This document shows positions 52,080 through 62,518 of a DNA stretch of 64,000 nt, piece by piece. The notes under the pieces are model-generated. The model was not told where the DNA came from. It ran no database searches and saw only the letters and a list, made by a program, of their open reading frames with translations. A program made the translations under genes and the position numbers. Numbering within the stretch: position 1 is the stretch's first letter; each line of letters starts with the position of its first letter. Origin of the DNA: Stappia sp. TSB10P1A (GTDB lineage: Bacteria > Pseudomonadota > Alphaproteobacteria > Rhizobiales > Stappiaceae); the NCBI RefSeq assembly GCF_900185725.1, contig NZ_FYAU01000024.1:372001-436000 (forward strand), in the 5' to 3' direction.

Positions 52080-53054
52080 TCACAGCTTGCGCAGCCGAAC
52101 CTCGTTGATCGCGTGGGTCTCGGCCTTGCGCAGGATCAGGTCGGCGCGCGGCCGGGTCGGCAGGATGTTTTCCTGCAGGTTGACCAGGTTGATCTCGTTC
52201 CACAGCCCTTCGGCGATCGCCAGCGCCTCCGCGTCGCCGACCTTTGAATACTTGTTGAAATAGGAGCCGGGATCGCGGAAGGCGGTCTCGCGCAGCCGCA
52301 TGAAACGCGACACGTACCAGTCGTGCAGCACGTCTTCGTCGGCGTCGATATAGATCGAGAAGTCGAAGAAATCCGAGACGAAGGGCACCTCCTTGCCGTC
52401 GCGCGGCAGGTTGGTCGTCTGCAGCACGTTGAGCCCCTCGAGGATCAGGATGTCCGGCCGGTCGACCGTGACGAACTGCCCCGGCATCACGTCGTAATAG
52501 AAGTGGGAATAGACCGGCGCGCGCACATGCCGCCGCCCGGCCTTCAGGTCCGACAGGAACTTCAGCAGCGTTGCCCGGTCGTAGCTTTCGGGAAAGCCCT
52601 TGCGCCGCATCAGGCCCTCCGCCTCCAGCACCGCGTTGGGATAGAGAAAGCCGTCGGTGGTGACGAGGTCGACCTTCGGGCTCGCCGGCCAGCGCGCCAG
52701 CAGCGCCTGCAGCAGGCGCGCCGTCGTCGACTTGCCGACCGCCACCGAGCCGGCGATGCCGATGACGAACGGGTTCTTGACGTCGTTGCTGCCGAGAAAG
52801 CGCGTGGTTGCACGGTGCAACTGCTGTGTCGCCTCGACATAATAGGCGAGCAGCCGCGACAGCGGCAGCAGGATCGATTCCACCTGGGCGATGGACACCG
52901 GATCGTTGAGCGACTGCAGCCGGCGCACCTCCGCCGCCGTCAGCGTCATCGGCGTGTCGGCCCTGAGTTTCGCCCATTCCGCCTCGGTAAAGACCCGGTA
53001 CGGCGACAGATCGTCCTCGGTGAACCTGTTGAGGCTGTGCTCCATGGCGACCAT
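52080..53054 (-). CDS. coaA: Pantothenate kinase, type I
   Basis: This enzyme of about 324 residues phosphorylates pantothenate in coenzyme A synthesis. It has the P-loop [19 protein letters not shown] (about 98-116), [23 protein letters not shown] and the [13 protein letters not shown] block. The C-terminal [16 protein letters not shown] is typical. The ATG at 53054 follows GAGG; another at 53045 is possible. It follows hisE in the his block, common in rhizobia. Confidence 0.93.
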   Translation of the reverse strand: MVAMEHSLNRFTEDDLSPYRVFTEAEWAKLRADTPMTLTAAEVRRLQSLNDPVSIAQVESILLPLSRLLAYYVEATQQLHRATTRFLGSNDVKNPFVIGIAGSVAVGKSTTARLLQALLARWPASPKVDLVTTDGFLYPNAVLEAEGLMRRKGFPESYDRATLLKFLSDLKAGRRHVRAPVYSHFYYDVMPGQFVTVDRPDILILEGLNVLQTTNLPRDGKEVPFVSDFFDFSIYIDADEDVLHDWYVSRFMRLRETAFRDPGSYFNKYSKVGDAEALAIAEGLWNEINLVNLQENILPTRPRADLILRKAETHAINEVRLRKL

Positions 53055-53150
53055 GCAATCCTCGCTCCTGCCGGATGCCCGGCCGTTCGCTCGCAAGACC
53101 CGGAAACGGTCGCGTGGGCCGTGCCGGGCAGTCCGTCGCAAGGCCGGTTG

Positions 53151-53474
53151 TCAGCCGGGCCGCCGCGATGCCTTCTCCTCAAGACCCGTCTGTGCCGTGC
53201 GGCGTTCCAGCTCCGCCATCACGTCCGCAAGCGGCACGTCGCGCACCTTGAGCAGGACGAGCAGGTGGTAGAGCAGATCGGCGGCCTCGCCGGTCAGCTC
53301 CCGCGCATCGCCGGCCACCGCCGCGATCGCCGTCTCCACTGCCTCCTCGCCCACTTTCTGGGCGATCTTCGCCGGCCCCTTGCCGATCAGCTTGCGGGTG
53401 TAGGAGCTCTCGTCGTCGCTCTGCGCCCGCGCCGCGATGATGCGGTCAAGGTCGGTCAGTGTGAAGCCGGTCAT
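53151..53474 (-). CDS. hisE: Phosphoribosyl-ATP pyrophosphatase
   Basis: This MazG-like enzyme of 107 residues carries out the second step of histidine synthesis. The helices with acidic metal ligands are [17 protein letters not shown] and [20 protein letters not shown]. It follows hisF after 69 bases in the same direction, with an ATG start. Confidence 0.93.
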   Translation of the reverse strand: MTGFTLTDLDRIIAARAQSDDESSYTRKLIGKGPAKIAQKVGEEAVETAIAAVAGDARELTGEAADLLYHLLVLLKVRDVPLADVMAELERRTAQTGLEEKASRRPG

Positions 53475-53543
53475 TGGTCGGACATCTCCTGCGGCTTCGC
53501 GCCCCTGCCGGCTGTTTTCTGCGCGTCGGGGCGGGCCCTGGTG

Positions 53544-54323
53544 TCAGGCCGCGTCGAGCCGCATGGGAATGCCGGCCCGGGCCATGTGTTCCTTGGCTTC
53601 GCGGATGGTGTGGGTTCCGAAATGGAAGATCGAGGCGGCGAGCACCGCCGTCGCGTGGCCGTCGCGCACGCCCTCGACCAGGTGGTCGAGAGTGCCGACG
53701 CCGCCGGAGGCGATCACCGGCACCGGCACCGCATCGGCGATGGCGCGGGTCAGCGCCAGATTGAAGCCCGTGCGGGTGCCGTCGCGGTCCATCGAGGTGA
53801 CCAGCAACTCGCCGGCGCCCAGCTCCACCGCCTTGCGGGCGAAGTCGACGGCGTCGATGCCGGTCGCCTCGCGCCCGCCATGGGTGAAGATCTCGAAGCG
53901 TTCCGCTTCGCCGGGCGCGTTGACCTGCTTGGCGTCGATGGACAAGACAATGCACTGGGCGCCGAACTTTTCCGCCGCCTCGCGGATGAAATCGGGGTTC
54001 TTCACCGCCGCCGTGTTGATCGACACCTTGTCGGCGCCGGCCACCAGCAGCTTGCGGATGTCCTCGACCCGGCGCACGCCGCCGCCGACGGTCAGCGGCA
54101 TGAAACAGGCCTCCGCCGTCCGCCGGACCACGTCGAAGATCGTGTCGCGGTTCTCGTGGCTTGCAGTGATGTCGAGGAAGCAGAGTTCGTCCGCGCCGGC
54201 CGCATCATAGGCCTTCGCGGCCTCCACCGGATCGCCGGCATCGACCAGATTGACGAAGTTCACGCCCTTGACGACGCGGCCGTCCTTGACGTCCAGACAG
54301 GGAATGACACGTGCTTTCAGCAT
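53544..54323 (-). CDS. hisF: Imidazole glycerol phosphate synthase subunit HisF
   Basis: This TIM-barrel cyclase of 259 residues accepts ammonia from HisH to form imidazole glycerol phosphate. The catalytic aspartates lie in [17 protein letters not shown] and [24 protein letters not shown] and [11 protein letters not shown] bind phosphate. It is 99 bases from hisA. Confidence 0.95.
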   Translation of the reverse strand: MLKARVIPCLDVKDGRVVKGVNFVNLVDAGDPVEAAKAYDAAGADELCFLDITASHENRDTIFDVVRRTAEACFMPLTVGGGVRRVEDIRKLLVAGADKVSINTAAVKNPDFIREAAEKFGAQCIVLSIDAKQVNAPGEAERFEIFTHGGREATGIDAVDFARKAVELGAGELLVTSMDRDGTRTGFNLALTRAIADAVPVPVIASGGVGTLDHLVEGVRDGHATAVLAASIFHFGTHTIREAKEHMARAGIPMRLDAA

Positions 54324-54422
54324 GTTAGGCGATTACCCGACGTATTTCGCGGTCGCAGCATACAGGTCCTGACCCGTGCTGCAAAGCCGGGAAAGAGCGC
54401 AAGGGCGGCGACGACTAGCATC

Positions 54423-55154
54423 TTACCCTGCGGCAAGGATCTTCAAGGCCTCGGCCGGATCGAGCCGCCCGTCATAGAGCGCCCGGCCTGAGATCGCGCC
54501 TTCCAGCACGGCGCAGTCGGGGGCGGCGAGCCGCTTGACGTCCTCGATGGAGGCAAGGCCGCCGGAGGCAATCACCGGGATCGAGGTGGCGCCGGCCAGC
54601 TCCAGCGTGCCGTCCCAGTTGATGCCGGCCAGCACCCCGTCGCGGTCGATGTCGGTATAGATGATCGCGGCAACGCCGGCGTCCTCGAAGCGGCGGGCGA
54701 GCTCGATGGCCGAGAGTTCGGAGGTCTCCGCCCAGCCCTCGACCGCCACCTTGCCGCCGCGCGCGTCGATGCCGACGGCGACCCGGCCCGGAAAGGCCTT
54801 GCAGGCGGCCTTGACCAGATCGGGATCGCGCACCGCCACCGTGCCGAGGATCACCCGGGCGATGCCCTTGGCGAGCCAGGCTTCCACATGCGCAAGGCTG
54901 CGGATGCCGCCGCCAAGCTGCACCGGATTGGTCGTTGCTTGCAGGATGGCGTCGACCGCCGCGCCATTGCGGCTCTCGCCGGCGAAGGCGCCGTCGAGGT
55001 CGACCACATGCAGGTAGCGGAAGCCCTGCGTCTGGAAGCTGAGGGCCTGGGCGGCCGGGTCGTCGTTGAAGACGGTGGCCTGCGCCATGTCGCCGAGCTT
55101 CAGGCGGACGCATTGGCCGCCCTTCAGGTCGATGGCGGGAAACAGGATGGGCAT
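54423..55154 (-). CDS. hisA: Phosphoribosylformimino-5-aminoimidazole carboxamide ribotide isomerase
   Basis: This half-barrel-duplicated isomerase of 243 residues belongs to the histidine pathway. The catalytic residues lie in [14 protein letters not shown] (Asp) and [12 protein letters not shown] (Asp). [20 protein letters not shown] and [13 protein letters not shown] are the phosphate-binding turns. It lies between hisH and hisF. Confidence 0.95.
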   Translation of the reverse strand: MPILFPAIDLKGGQCVRLKLGDMAQATVFNDDPAAQALSFQTQGFRYLHVVDLDGAFAGESRNGAAVDAILQATTNPVQLGGGIRSLAHVEAWLAKGIARVILGTVAVRDPDLVKAACKAFPGRVAVGIDARGGKVAVEGWAETSELSAIELARRFEDAGVAAIIYTDIDRDGVLAGINWDGTLELAGATSIPVIASGGLASIEDVKRLAAPDCAVLEGAISGRALYDGRLDPAEALKILAAG

Positions 55155-55185
55155 GATAGGTGTTCCGTCTCGTCGCAGGTGCCGC

Positions 55186-55836
55186 TTACGGCGCCCACTC
55201 GATGAAATTGGCGATCAGCGCAAGGCCGAGCCGCTGGCTCTTTTCCGGGTGGAACTGGGTGCCCACCATCGTGTCGCGTCCGACGATCGCGGTGATCGGC
55301 CCGCCATAGTCAGCGGTGGCGATGACATGCGCCGGGTCCGCCGCCTTCAGGTGGAAGGAGTGGACGAAATAGGCGTGCAGGCCCGTCTCGCCCGTTTCGA
55401 TCCCGGCAAGCAGCGGGTGATCGGCAAGCTTGCGGATCGTGTTCCAGCCCATATGCGGGATCTTCAGTGCCGGATCGTCCGGCGTGATCGCGGTGACGTC
55501 GCCGGGAATCCAGCCGAAGCCTTCGCTTTTCTCGAACTCCAGGCCGCGGCTCGCCATCAATTGCATGCCGACGCAGATGCCGAGAAAGGGGCGCCCCTTC
55601 GCCTCGACCGCCTCGACGAGGGCGGCCTCCATGCCGTCGACCGCGCGGATGCCGCGCCGGCAGTCGGCAAAGGCGCCGACGCCCGGCAGCACGATCCGGT
55701 CGGCCCGCGCCACCACGTCCGGGTCGGCCGTCACCCGCACGCTGGCGCCATGGCCATGGGCATGGGCGGCCCGCTCGAAGGCCTTTTCGGCCGAGCGCAG
55801 GTTGCCGGAGCCGTAGTCGATGATGGCGATCAGCAT
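55186..55836 (-). CDS. hisH: Imidazole glycerol phosphate synthase subunit HisH
   Basis: This class I glutamine amidotransferase of 216 residues supplies ammonia to HisF. The nucleophile cysteine is in [15 protein letters not shown], and the catalytic His and Glu are in [13 protein letters not shown]. The N-terminus [18 protein letters not shown] is standard. It is separated from hisB by a DUF2628 gene, as in many rhizobia. Confidence 0.94.
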   Translation of the reverse strand: MLIAIIDYGSGNLRSAEKAFERAAHAHGHGASVRVTADPDVVARADRIVLPGVGAFADCRRGIRAVDGMEAALVEAVEAKGRPFLGICVGMQLMASRGLEFEKSEGFGWIPGDVTAITPDDPALKIPHMGWNTIRKLADHPLLAGIETGETGLHAYFVHSFHLKAADPAHVIATADYGGPITAIVGRDTMVGTQFHPEKSQRLGLALIANFIEWAP

Positions 55837-55895
55837 GGGTTCAATCCGTCAGGCGATGCGGGAAGGTGGCAGGGGGCGGCGCGGTGTGCCGGATG

Positions 55896-56411
55896 TCAGC
55901 CTTGATGCGGGGCAAGGCTCAGGCCGACGACCCGCTCCGCGCCGATGCGCGGCACCGGGTAGCCAGGGCGATGCGGCGGCGGGGTCTCGGGCTTCGGCGT
56001 GGTGCCGGCGGCGTCTGCCTGCGCCTGGTGGGCGGCAAGCCTTGCGAAGAAGCGCCGTTCCGCCTCCTCGCGGTTCTGCGCCTCGATCACCGCGACGAAC
56101 TGCCAGCCGCGCCGCTCCAGCGTCCAGCGCCACAACCCGTTCGCCTCGAAGGCGAAGAGGATCGACAGCGCCGCCGTGGCAATGCCGGGCATCGGCCCGC
56201 CGACAAACCGCGAGGCGAGTTCGGCGGCAAGGCCGACCAGCAGATAGGCGAGCAGCACCAGCCACAGCCGCTTCACCAGCAGCCAGGGCAGGGTGAAGAC
56301 CAGCGCCGCCCAGTTGAAGCGGTCGGGGATGAAGACGGTGCGCTCGGCCGCACCCTCGCCGATCGTCTCGGGCGAGGTACCGGGCGGGATCAGCACCATA
56401 TGGATCGTCAT
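55896..56411 (-). CDS. DUF2628 membrane protein
   Basis: This protein of 171 residues has two or three hydrophobic segments (FNWAALVFTLPWLLVKRLWLVLLAYLLVG, GIATAALSILFAFEANGLWRW) between a short cytoplasmic start and a Pro-rich C-terminal tail. The NGLWRWTLERRGW block is typical of DUF2628. It lies in the his operon between hisB and hisH. Its role is unknown and probably unrelated to histidine. Confidence 0.82.
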   Translation of the reverse strand: MTIHMVLIPPGTSPETIGEGAAERTVFIPDRFNWAALVFTLPWLLVKRLWLVLLAYLLVGLAAELASRFVGGPMPGIATAALSILFAFEANGLWRWTLERRGWQFVAVIEAQNREEAERRFFARLAAHQAQADAAGTTPKPETPPPHRPGYPVPRIGAERVVGLSLAPHQG

Positions 56412-56432
56412 CTATCCCTCCGTCCGGCGGTC

Positions 56433-57026
56433 TCAGCCGCCGAGCTGGCCCTTGGTCGAGGGCACGCGGCCGGCCTGTCGCGGGTCCGGCTCGATCGCCT
56501 TGCGCAGCGACCGCGCCACCGCCTTGAAGCAGGTCTCGGCAATGTGGTGGCAGTTGCTGCCCGTCAGGTTGGCGATATGCAGCGTGATGCCGGCATTCAT
56601 CGCGAAGGCGCGGAAGAACTCCTCGAACAGCTCGGTGTCGAAGTCGCCGACCTTGTCGCGTGGGAAGGTGACGTCCCACACCAGGAACGGCCGGCCCGAC
56701 ACGTCGAGGGCGCAGCGCGTCAGCGCCTCGTCCATGGCCAGATGGCAGTCGGCATAGCGGGTGATGCCGGTCATGTCGCCGAGCGCCTGGCGCAGCGCCT
56801 GGCCGAGGGCGATGCCGACATCCTCGGCCGTGTGATGAAAGTCGATATGGGTGTCGCCGCTGGCGCGGATCGTCATGTCGATCAGCGAATGCCGGGACAG
56901 TTGCTCCAGCATGTGGTCGAGAAAGCCGACCCCGGTCTGCACCGAATAGGCGCCGGTCCCGTCGAGGACGATCTCGACGGCAATGTCGGTTTCCTTCGTC
57001 TTGCGCGAGATCTTCGCGGTGCGCAT
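56433..57026 (-). CDS. hisB: Imidazoleglycerol-phosphate dehydratase
   Basis: This manganese enzyme has 197 residues. The two metal-binding histidine-rich motifs are [17 protein letters not shown] and [19 protein letters not shown]. It includes [20 protein letters not shown]. The ATG at 57026 gives [13 protein letters not shown], the usual start. It heads the minus-strand his operon and is divergent from pyrF. Confidence 0.94.
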   Translation of the reverse strand: MRTAKISRKTKETDIAVEIVLDGTGAYSVQTGVGFLDHMLEQLSRHSLIDMTIRASGDTHIDFHHTAEDVGIALGQALRQALGDMTGITRYADCHLAMDEALTRCALDVSGRPFLVWDVTFPRDKVGDFDTELFEEFFRAFAMNAGITLHIANLTGSNCHHIAETCFKAVARSLRKAIEPDPRQAGRVPSTKGQLGG

Positions 57027-57095
57027 GGGCGACCCTGTCCTTCTGTCACCGGCCTGCTGCCGGCAGCGAAGCCTTGTAACAGGAGGCTTGCCGCA

Positions 57096-57152
57096 ATGAA
57101 ATACCTGCGCGCGCCGCGCCGCGATCTGGCCAAGATCGCCCTGCACGGGTAA
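57096..57152 (+). CDS. 18-codon upstream reading frame before pyrF, possible leader peptide
   Basis: An ATG preceded by AGGAGG (57081-57086) at a workable spacing opens a frame of 18 codons, [18 protein letters not shown], ending at TAA 41 bases before the pyrF start. The ribosome site is stronger than that of pyrF itself. It lies in the divergent hisB-pyrF gap, where no gene is otherwise expected. It may be a regulatory leader. Chance occurrence is possible because the frame is short. Confidence 0.45.
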   Translation: MKYLRAPRRDLAKIALHG

Positions 57153-57192
57153 GACGGATTTTCGACACTTGCAACGTTCCGGAGACCTGCCG

Positions 57193-57942
57193 ATGCAAAG
57201 CGCTGCCCTACCGCTGGACGAGGACCCGTCCCCTTTCGCGCCGGCGAGCGCCCGCGACCGCCTGATTGTCGGCCTTGACGTGCCGACGGTGGAGGAGGCC
57301 CGCGCCATCGTGCGCGAGACCGCGGGTGCCGTCGGCACCTACAAGATCGGCATGCAGCTTCAGTTCGCCGGCGGCCTGGAACTGGCCGCCGAGCTTGCCC
57401 GCGAGGGCCACAGCATCTTTCTCGACGTGAAGCTTCTCGACATCGACAACACGGTGATGAAGGCGGTCGAGAACATCGCCCGCATGGGCGTGCGCTTCGT
57501 CACCATCCACGCCTATCCCAAGGCGATGCGCGCGGCCGTTGCCGGCCTTGCCGCGGCCGGCGGCGATGTCTGCCTGCTCGGCGTTACCGTGCTGACCTCG
57601 ATGGACGAGGACGACCTGCACGATGCCGGTTATGCCGGCGGCGTCGAGGATCTGGTGATTGCGCGCGCTGCCGATGCCCGCGCGGCCAATATGGGCGGCA
57701 TCGTCTGCTCGCCGCTGGAGGTCGCCTCGCTGCGCCCGGTGGTCGGCCCGCGCCTCGTCACCGTGACGCCTGGCATCCGTCCGGCAGGGTCCGAGGCCGG
57801 CGACCAGAAGCGCATCATGACCCCGGCCGATGCGATTGCTGCCGGTGCCGACTATCTGGTGGTCGCGCGGCCCGTGATCATGGTCGCCAACCGCCGGGCG
57901 GCGGCGGAGGCCATCGTCGAGGAGATCGGCCGCGCGCTCTAA
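57193..57942 (+). CDS. pyrF: Orotidine 5'-phosphate decarboxylase
   Basis: This TIM-barrel enzyme of 249 residues makes UMP. Catalytic residues lie in [19 protein letters not shown] and the diagnostic [14 protein letters not shown] (Asp-Lys-Asp). The C-terminal VTPGIRPAG loop binds the phosphate. I chose ATG 57193 with GGAG upstream; a TTG at 57169 in frame is possible. It is separated from hisB by 166 bases that include the short upstream frame. Confidence 0.93.
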   Translation: MQSAALPLDEDPSPFAPASARDRLIVGLDVPTVEEARAIVRETAGAVGTYKIGMQLQFAGGLELAAELAREGHSIFLDVKLLDIDNTVMKAVENIARMGVRFVTIHAYPKAMRAAVAGLAAAGGDVCLLGVTVLTSMDEDDLHDAGYAGGVEDLVIARAADARAANMGGIVCSPLEVASLRPVVGPRLVTVTPGIRPAGSEAGDQKRIMTPADAIAAGADYLVVARPVIMVANRRAAAEAIVEEIGRAL

Positions 57943-57960
57943 GCGAACCCAGGACCCGGA

Positions 57961-59151
57961 TCAGCGGGGCTCGGCGAGCCCCGCCGCCAGGCACTCGATC
58001 GCGGCCTGCACGCCGCCCGCACCGTGCGGCACACCGAGCATCTTGAGCCCCAATTCCAGCGTCCCGAGCGTGCCCAGCACCATCGGCGCGTTGACATGGC
58101 CCATATGGCCGATGCGGATGCCCTTGCCGGCGATCTCGCCGATCGTGCCGCCGATGGTGACGTTGCAGGTCTGCTGGCACCAGCGGCGCAGCACGGCCGG
58201 ATCGAAGCCCGGCGTCAGCACCACGGTGACCGAGTTGGAGCGCTGGGCCTCCTCCAGGATGTTCAGCTCCATCGCCCCGCCTTCGGCCCATTTGGCGACG
58301 CAGGCGCGCACGGCCGCGGCCAGCAGCGCATGGCGGTGATGGGCGGCGTCCAGCCCTTCGTCCAGAAGCAGGTCGAGCGCCTGGCGGAAGGCGAAGAGCA
58401 GGTGCTCCGGCGGCGTGCCGCAATATTTCTGGTAGTGCTCGCTGCCCTGGCGGAACGTCCAGTCCCAGTAGAAGGTCTTCAGGGTTGCCGTCTCATGCGC
58501 GGCGAGCGCCTTGGCATTGGCGCCGACAAAGGCAAGGCCCGGCGGCGTCATCAGCCCTTTCTGCGCGCCGGTGACGGTCACGTCGACGCCCCACGCGTCC
58601 ATCTTGTAGGGCACGCAGCCGAGCGAGGCGATGGTGTCGACCATGAACAGCGCCGGATGGCCGGCCGCATTGATCGCCTTGCGCAGGGCGGCGATGTCGT
58701 TGAGCACGCCCGAGGCCGTGTCCACCTGCACCACCAGCACCGCCTTGATTTCATGCGCGGTATCCGCGGCAAGGCGCGCGGTCACCGCCAGCGGATCGAC
58801 GGCCCGGCGCCAGTCGCCCGGCAGCACCTCGATCTCGAGGCCGGACATTTTCGCCATCTCGCCCCAGCCGCGGGCGAAGCGGCCCGAGTCCAGCACCAGC
58901 ACCCGGTCGCCGCGCGACAGCGTGTTGGTCAGCGCCGCTTCCCAGGCGCCGTGGCCGTTGGCGGCATAAAGGAAGGCCTTGCCTGTGGTGCCGAACACCT
59001 TCGGCAGGTCGGCGAGCAGGCTGTCGGTCAGCCCGACGAGCGAGCCGGTATAGATGTCGATCGCCGGGCGGTGCATGGCCCTGAGCACTTCGTCCGGCAC
59101 CGTGGTCGGCCCAGGGATCATCAGGAATTCGCGGCCGCTGGCGAGCGTCAT
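57961..59151 (-). CDS. Class V pyridoxal-phosphate aminotransferase (serine/alanine-glyoxylate type)
   Basis: This enzyme of 396 residues resembles AGXT and SgaA. It has MIPGPTTVPDEVLRAMHRPAID, the cofactor-binding GHGAWEAALTNTL, the aspartate in FMVDTIASLG and the PLP lysine in TGAQKGLMTPPGLAF. The C-terminal RIGHMGHVNAP is typical. It may use serine or alanine with glyoxylate; ureidoglycine-glyoxylate is another possibility. It is a single gene converging on pyrF. Confidence 0.85.
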   Translation of the reverse strand: MTLASGREFLMIPGPTTVPDEVLRAMHRPAIDIYTGSLVGLTDSLLADLPKVFGTTGKAFLYAANGHGAWEAALTNTLSRGDRVLVLDSGRFARGWGEMAKMSGLEIEVLPGDWRRAVDPLAVTARLAADTAHEIKAVLVVQVDTASGVLNDIAALRKAINAAGHPALFMVDTIASLGCVPYKMDAWGVDVTVTGAQKGLMTPPGLAFVGANAKALAAHETATLKTFYWDWTFRQGSEHYQKYCGTPPEHLLFAFRQALDLLLDEGLDAAHHRHALLAAAVRACVAKWAEGGAMELNILEEAQRSNSVTVVLTPGFDPAVLRRWCQQTCNVTIGGTIGEIAGKGIRIGHMGHVNAPMVLGTLGTLELGLKMLGVPHGAGGVQAAIECLAAGLAEPR

Positions 59152-59408
59152 GGCAGGCTCCGGAAAGGCTGCGCGGCAAAAGGCGGCCCGCATGTCGTGG
59201 CGGGCCCGCCGCGCGGGCGGGGGAGAGAATGGCCGTGCAAGCTGCGCGTGAGGCGAACCCTGCAGGATCAGACCATGGTGTTTTCCACCACCACGCGTCG
59301 TTGTGCAATCCGTTCGTGCGACGGCGCGCCGAGATCGAGCCTGTGCCGTGGCAGGCCGGTGACGAGGAATGGGGCAGGGGCCGCGGGCCCCCGCCCTCCA
59401 TCACCTGC

Positions 59409-60629
59409 TCAGAAGAACGCCTGCAGGCCGGTCTGGGCGCGGCCGAGGATCAGCGCATGAACGTCATGCGTGCCCTCGTAGGTGTTCACCGTCTCCAGGT
59501 TCTGGGCGTGCCGCATCACGTGGTACTCCTCCTGGATGCCGTTGCCGCCATGCATGTCGCGGGCCTGGCGGGCGATGTCCAGCGCCTTGCCGCAATTGTT
59601 GCGCTTGACGATGGAGATCATCTCCGGCGCCACGCGGCCTTCGTCGAACAGGCGGCCGACGCGCAACGAGGCCTGCAGGCCGAGCGCGATCTCGGTCTGC
59701 ATGTCGGCGAGCTTCTTCTGGAAGAGCTGGGTCTGGGCCAGCGGCTTGTTGAACTGCTTGCGCTCCAGGCCGTAGTTGCGGGCCCGGTGCCAGCAATCCT
59801 CGGCCGCACCCAGCGCGCCCCAGGAAATCCCGTAGCGGGCGCGGTTGAGGCAGCCGAACGGGCCCTTCAGGCCGGAAACATTCGGCAGCAGCGCGTCCTC
59901 GCCGACTTCGACATTGTCCATGACGATCTCGCCGGTGATCGAGGCGCGCAAGCTGAGCTTGCCGCCGATCTTCGGCGCGGAAAGGCCCTTCATCCCCTTG
60001 TCGAGCACGAAGCCGCGGATCGCCCCGTCATGGGCGTCGGACTTGGCCCAGACGACAAAGACATCGGCGATCGGCGCGTTGGAGATCCACATCTTGGAGC
60101 CCTTCAGCCGGTAACCGCCGTCGATCTTCTCGGCGCGGGTGCGCATGCCGGCCGGGTCGGAGCCGGCATCGGGCTCGGTCAGGCCGAAGCAGCCGACGAA
60201 TTCGCCGCTGGCGAGCTTCGGCAGGTACTTCCTGCGCTGCTCCTCGCTGCCATAGGCATAGATCGGATACATCACCAGCGACGACTGCACCGAGTTCATC
60301 GAACGGTAGCCGGAATCGACCCGCTCGATCTCGCGGGCGACGAGGCCATAGGCGACATAGGAGGCGTTGGCACAGCCATAGTCTTCCGGCAGCGTGATGC
60401 CGAGCAGGCCGAGTTCGCCCATCTCGTTGAAGATCTCGCGGTCGGTCTTCTCCTGCGCATAGGCTTCCAGCACGCGCGGCTGCAGCTTGTCCTGGGCATA
60501 GGCGCGGGCCGTTTCCATGATCAGGATCTCGTCCTCGTTCAACTGGTCGCGCAGCAGGAACGGGTCTTCCCAGGAAAAGCGGCCGCCGCCGGTCGGGTCG
60601 GACTTGTGAACGGATGCGTGTGCGGTCAT
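59409..60629 (-). CDS. gcdH: Glutaryl-CoA dehydrogenase
   Basis: This FAD acyl-CoA dehydrogenase of 406 residues converts glutaryl-CoA to crotonyl-CoA in lysine and tryptophan breakdown. Features are [52 protein letters not shown] and the catalytic-glutamate region [17 protein letters not shown]. The N-terminus [13 protein letters not shown] is specific to GcdH. It is divergent from a LysR regulator. GGAGGAG lies before the ATG. Confidence 0.93.
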   Translation of the reverse strand: MTAHASVHKSDPTGGGRFSWEDPFLLRDQLNEDEILIMETARAYAQDKLQPRVLEAYAQEKTDREIFNEMGELGLLGITLPEDYGCANASYVAYGLVAREIERVDSGYRSMNSVQSSLVMYPIYAYGSEEQRRKYLPKLASGEFVGCFGLTEPDAGSDPAGMRTRAEKIDGGYRLKGSKMWISNAPIADVFVVWAKSDAHDGAIRGFVLDKGMKGLSAPKIGGKLSLRASITGEIVMDNVEVGEDALLPNVSGLKGPFGCLNRARYGISWGALGAAEDCWHRARNYGLERKQFNKPLAQTQLFQKKLADMQTEIALGLQASLRVGRLFDEGRVAPEMISIVKRNNCGKALDIARQARDMHGGNGIQEEYHVMRHAQNLETVNTYEGTHDVHALILGRAQTGLQAFF

Positions 60630-60816
60630 GGCTGTGGTCTCCTCCGATCCGCCTGCGGGCGCTGCTGCTGGCGGAGTGCGTTCGTTATCAGGGCCCGCGC
60701 CGCTCTGGGCGGCCGGACCCGCGAAAGGGGTGAATGTCCGGGCGCGAGTGTCCGGTCTGTCGCCCCCGGCGAAAAGTGATATGTTGTCCCAAGTTCATGA
60801 GCGGATGGAATAGGGT

Positions 60817-61737
60817 TTGAAACGCGGCTTCGTTCCCCATGTCGACAGCCTGATCGCCTTCGAGTGCGCGGCACGGCACGGCAGCTTCACCCGCGCGGCG
60901 GAGGAGTTGCATCTCACTCAAGGTGCCGTCTCCAAGCAGGTGCGCCATCTCGAGGTCCGGCTCGGCGTCGAACTGTTCAAGCGGGTGCGTCAGCGCATCG
61001 TGCTCACCGATGCCGGGAGGCTCTATCTGCACGATGTGCGCGGCGCGCTGGAAAGCCTGACCGCCGCCACCCGCCAGGTCATGTCCTTCGCGGGCAACGA
61101 GGACGTGCTCAACCTGGCCACCCTGCCCTCCTTCGGCACCCGCTGGCTGGCTCCGCGCCTCTCGGGCTTCATCGCCGTCCATCCGACCGCCAGCCTCAAT
61201 GTGACGGTGCGCCTGCGGCCTTTCGATTTTGCCAAGGAGCCGTTCGACGTGGCGATCCACTACGGCGATCCGGTCTGGGCGGGCGCCGTTGCCGAGCCGC
61301 TGTTCCGCGAGGAGGTGATCGCGGTCGCCTCGCCGGCCTTCCGCGCCCGCCACCGGATCCGCCGGCCGCAGGATCTTGCGCCGCTCACCCGGCTGCATCA
61401 GTCGACGCGGCCGCTCGCCTGGCGCCAGTGGTTCGAATGCGCCGGGGTCGAGACGGAACTCGCCTTCCAGGGGCCGCGCTTCGAACAGTTCGTGATGATG
61501 GCCGAAGCCGCCGCCAACGACCTCGGCGCGGCCCTGGTGCCGCGCTTCTTCGTTTCCGAGGAACTGGCCTCCGGACGGCTGGTGCAGCTCTTCGACACGG
61601 TGCTGCGGCTGCCCTCCGCCTATCACCTCGTCTATCCGGAGGACCGCTCGCTGCGCCCCGTCGCTGCCCGGTTCCGCGACTGGCTGATGGGGGAGGTGGT
61701 GGCCGGTGGCGGCGACCGGCCTGCGCTGCCGGGCTGA
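60817..61737 (+). CDS. LysR-type regulator, GcvA-like, probably controls gcdH
   Basis: This protein of 306 residues has a helix-turn-helix (about 10-65: FECAARHGSFTRAAEELHLTQGAVSKQVRHLEVRLGVELF) and a ligand domain of the GcvA type (RWLAPRLSGFIAVHPTASLNVTV). No ATG fits; TTG at 60817 after a TAGGG sequence is the likely start. It is divergent from gcdH over a 187-base gap, so local regulation is likely. No clear operator was recognised. Confidence 0.85.
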   Translation: MKRGFVPHVDSLIAFECAARHGSFTRAAEELHLTQGAVSKQVRHLEVRLGVELFKRVRQRIVLTDAGRLYLHDVRGALESLTAATRQVMSFAGNEDVLNLATLPSFGTRWLAPRLSGFIAVHPTASLNVTVRLRPFDFAKEPFDVAIHYGDPVWAGAVAEPLFREEVIAVASPAFRARHRIRRPQDLAPLTRLHQSTRPLAWRQWFECAGVETELAFQGPRFEQFVMMAEAAANDLGAALVPRFFVSEELASGRLVQLFDTVLRLPSAYHLVYPEDRSLRPVAARFRDWLMGEVVAGGGDRPALPG

Positions 61738-61860
61738 GGCGCCACCGGCGGCCACCGCTTCGCCAGCCACGACGGGCACAGCGGCGATACGCAAGATTCC
61801 GGGTTTGCAGCCGCGGCGAATCCTGTTGCTATCGATCTGTCTTCGTCAAGGAGATGCGGC

Positions 61861-61905
61861 GGTCCTGGCCGTGGGGTTTCCCCCTCCCTCCTCACGGTCA
61901 GGACC
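61861..61905. terminator. Inverted repeat between convergent lysR and rlpA
   Basis: GGTCCTGGCCGTG (61861-61873) and CACGGTCAGGACC (61893-61905) pair with one mismatch over 13 bases around a 19-base C/T-rich loop. It lies in the 232-base gap between converging genes and may stop transcription in both directions. No T tract follows. Confidence 0.45.
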
Positions 61906-61969
61906 AGTTTCCCGTCCGCTTCGGCCTCCCGGCCGACAGGCGTCCGGCCGCAGCCTTCGGCGTGCGGTC

Positions 61970-62341
61970 TCAGCCGCAGGAGGGCGTCGCCTTGCCGGTC
62001 ACCGTCACCCGCACCTTGGTCACTCCCCGACGCAGGAATTTCAGCTCGCGTGCCGCCCGCCGCGAGACGTCGAGCACCCGGCCCCGCGCGAAGGGTCCCC
62101 GGTCGACGATGGTCAGCGTCACCGTCTCGCCATTGGCGAGGTTCTCGACCTTCACCCGCGTGCCGAAGGGCAGGGTGCGATGTGCCGCAGTCAGGGCTTC
62201 CGGATTGTTGGGGGTGCCGCTTGCGGTGCGCCCGGTCAGTTCGTACCAGGAGGCGCTGCCGCATTCCGCCAGGGCAGGCTTGGCGGTCAGTCCGGCGCAG
62301 AGCGACAACGCCAACAGGCGGGCCCGGGGCTTGCGAATCAT
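61970..62341 (-). CDS. rlpA: RlpA-like double-psi beta-barrel protein
   Basis: This exported protein has about 123 residues, with a signal peptide ending near AKPALA-ECG. The RlpA domain shows GSASWYELTGRTASG, LTAAHRTLPFGTRVKVENL and IVDRGPFARGRVLDVSRRAA, with the catalytic-type Asp and His in place. It has no SPOR domain, so it is the short form. It likely acts on or near peptidoglycan. The ATG at 62341 was chosen over a TTG three codons upstream. Confidence 0.85.
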   Translation of the reverse strand: MIRKPRARLLALSLCAGLTAKPALAECGSASWYELTGRTASGTPNNPEALTAAHRTLPFGTRVKVENLANGETVTLTIVDRGPFARGRVLDVSRRAARELKFLRRGVTKVRVTVTGKATPSCG

Positions 62342-62518
62342 TTTCGGCAATCCATATTGTCAATCCTAACTATCTTGCGGATCGCGCCACGCGGCTCCGA
62401 CACGGTATTGATCATCTCCTCCGGGAATGGCCGTTTTTCATGACTTTGTTGTGGCAAATCCCGCTTCATGCCGCTACGGCTTCTGCGAAAGTGGAACGAT
62501 GTTGCGGGGGCGGACCGA

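Noticed and set aside
60630-60816. A clear LysR-type operator between gcdH and its regulator
   Set aside because: I found no convincing T-N11-A dyad with matching arms, so no site is annotated.
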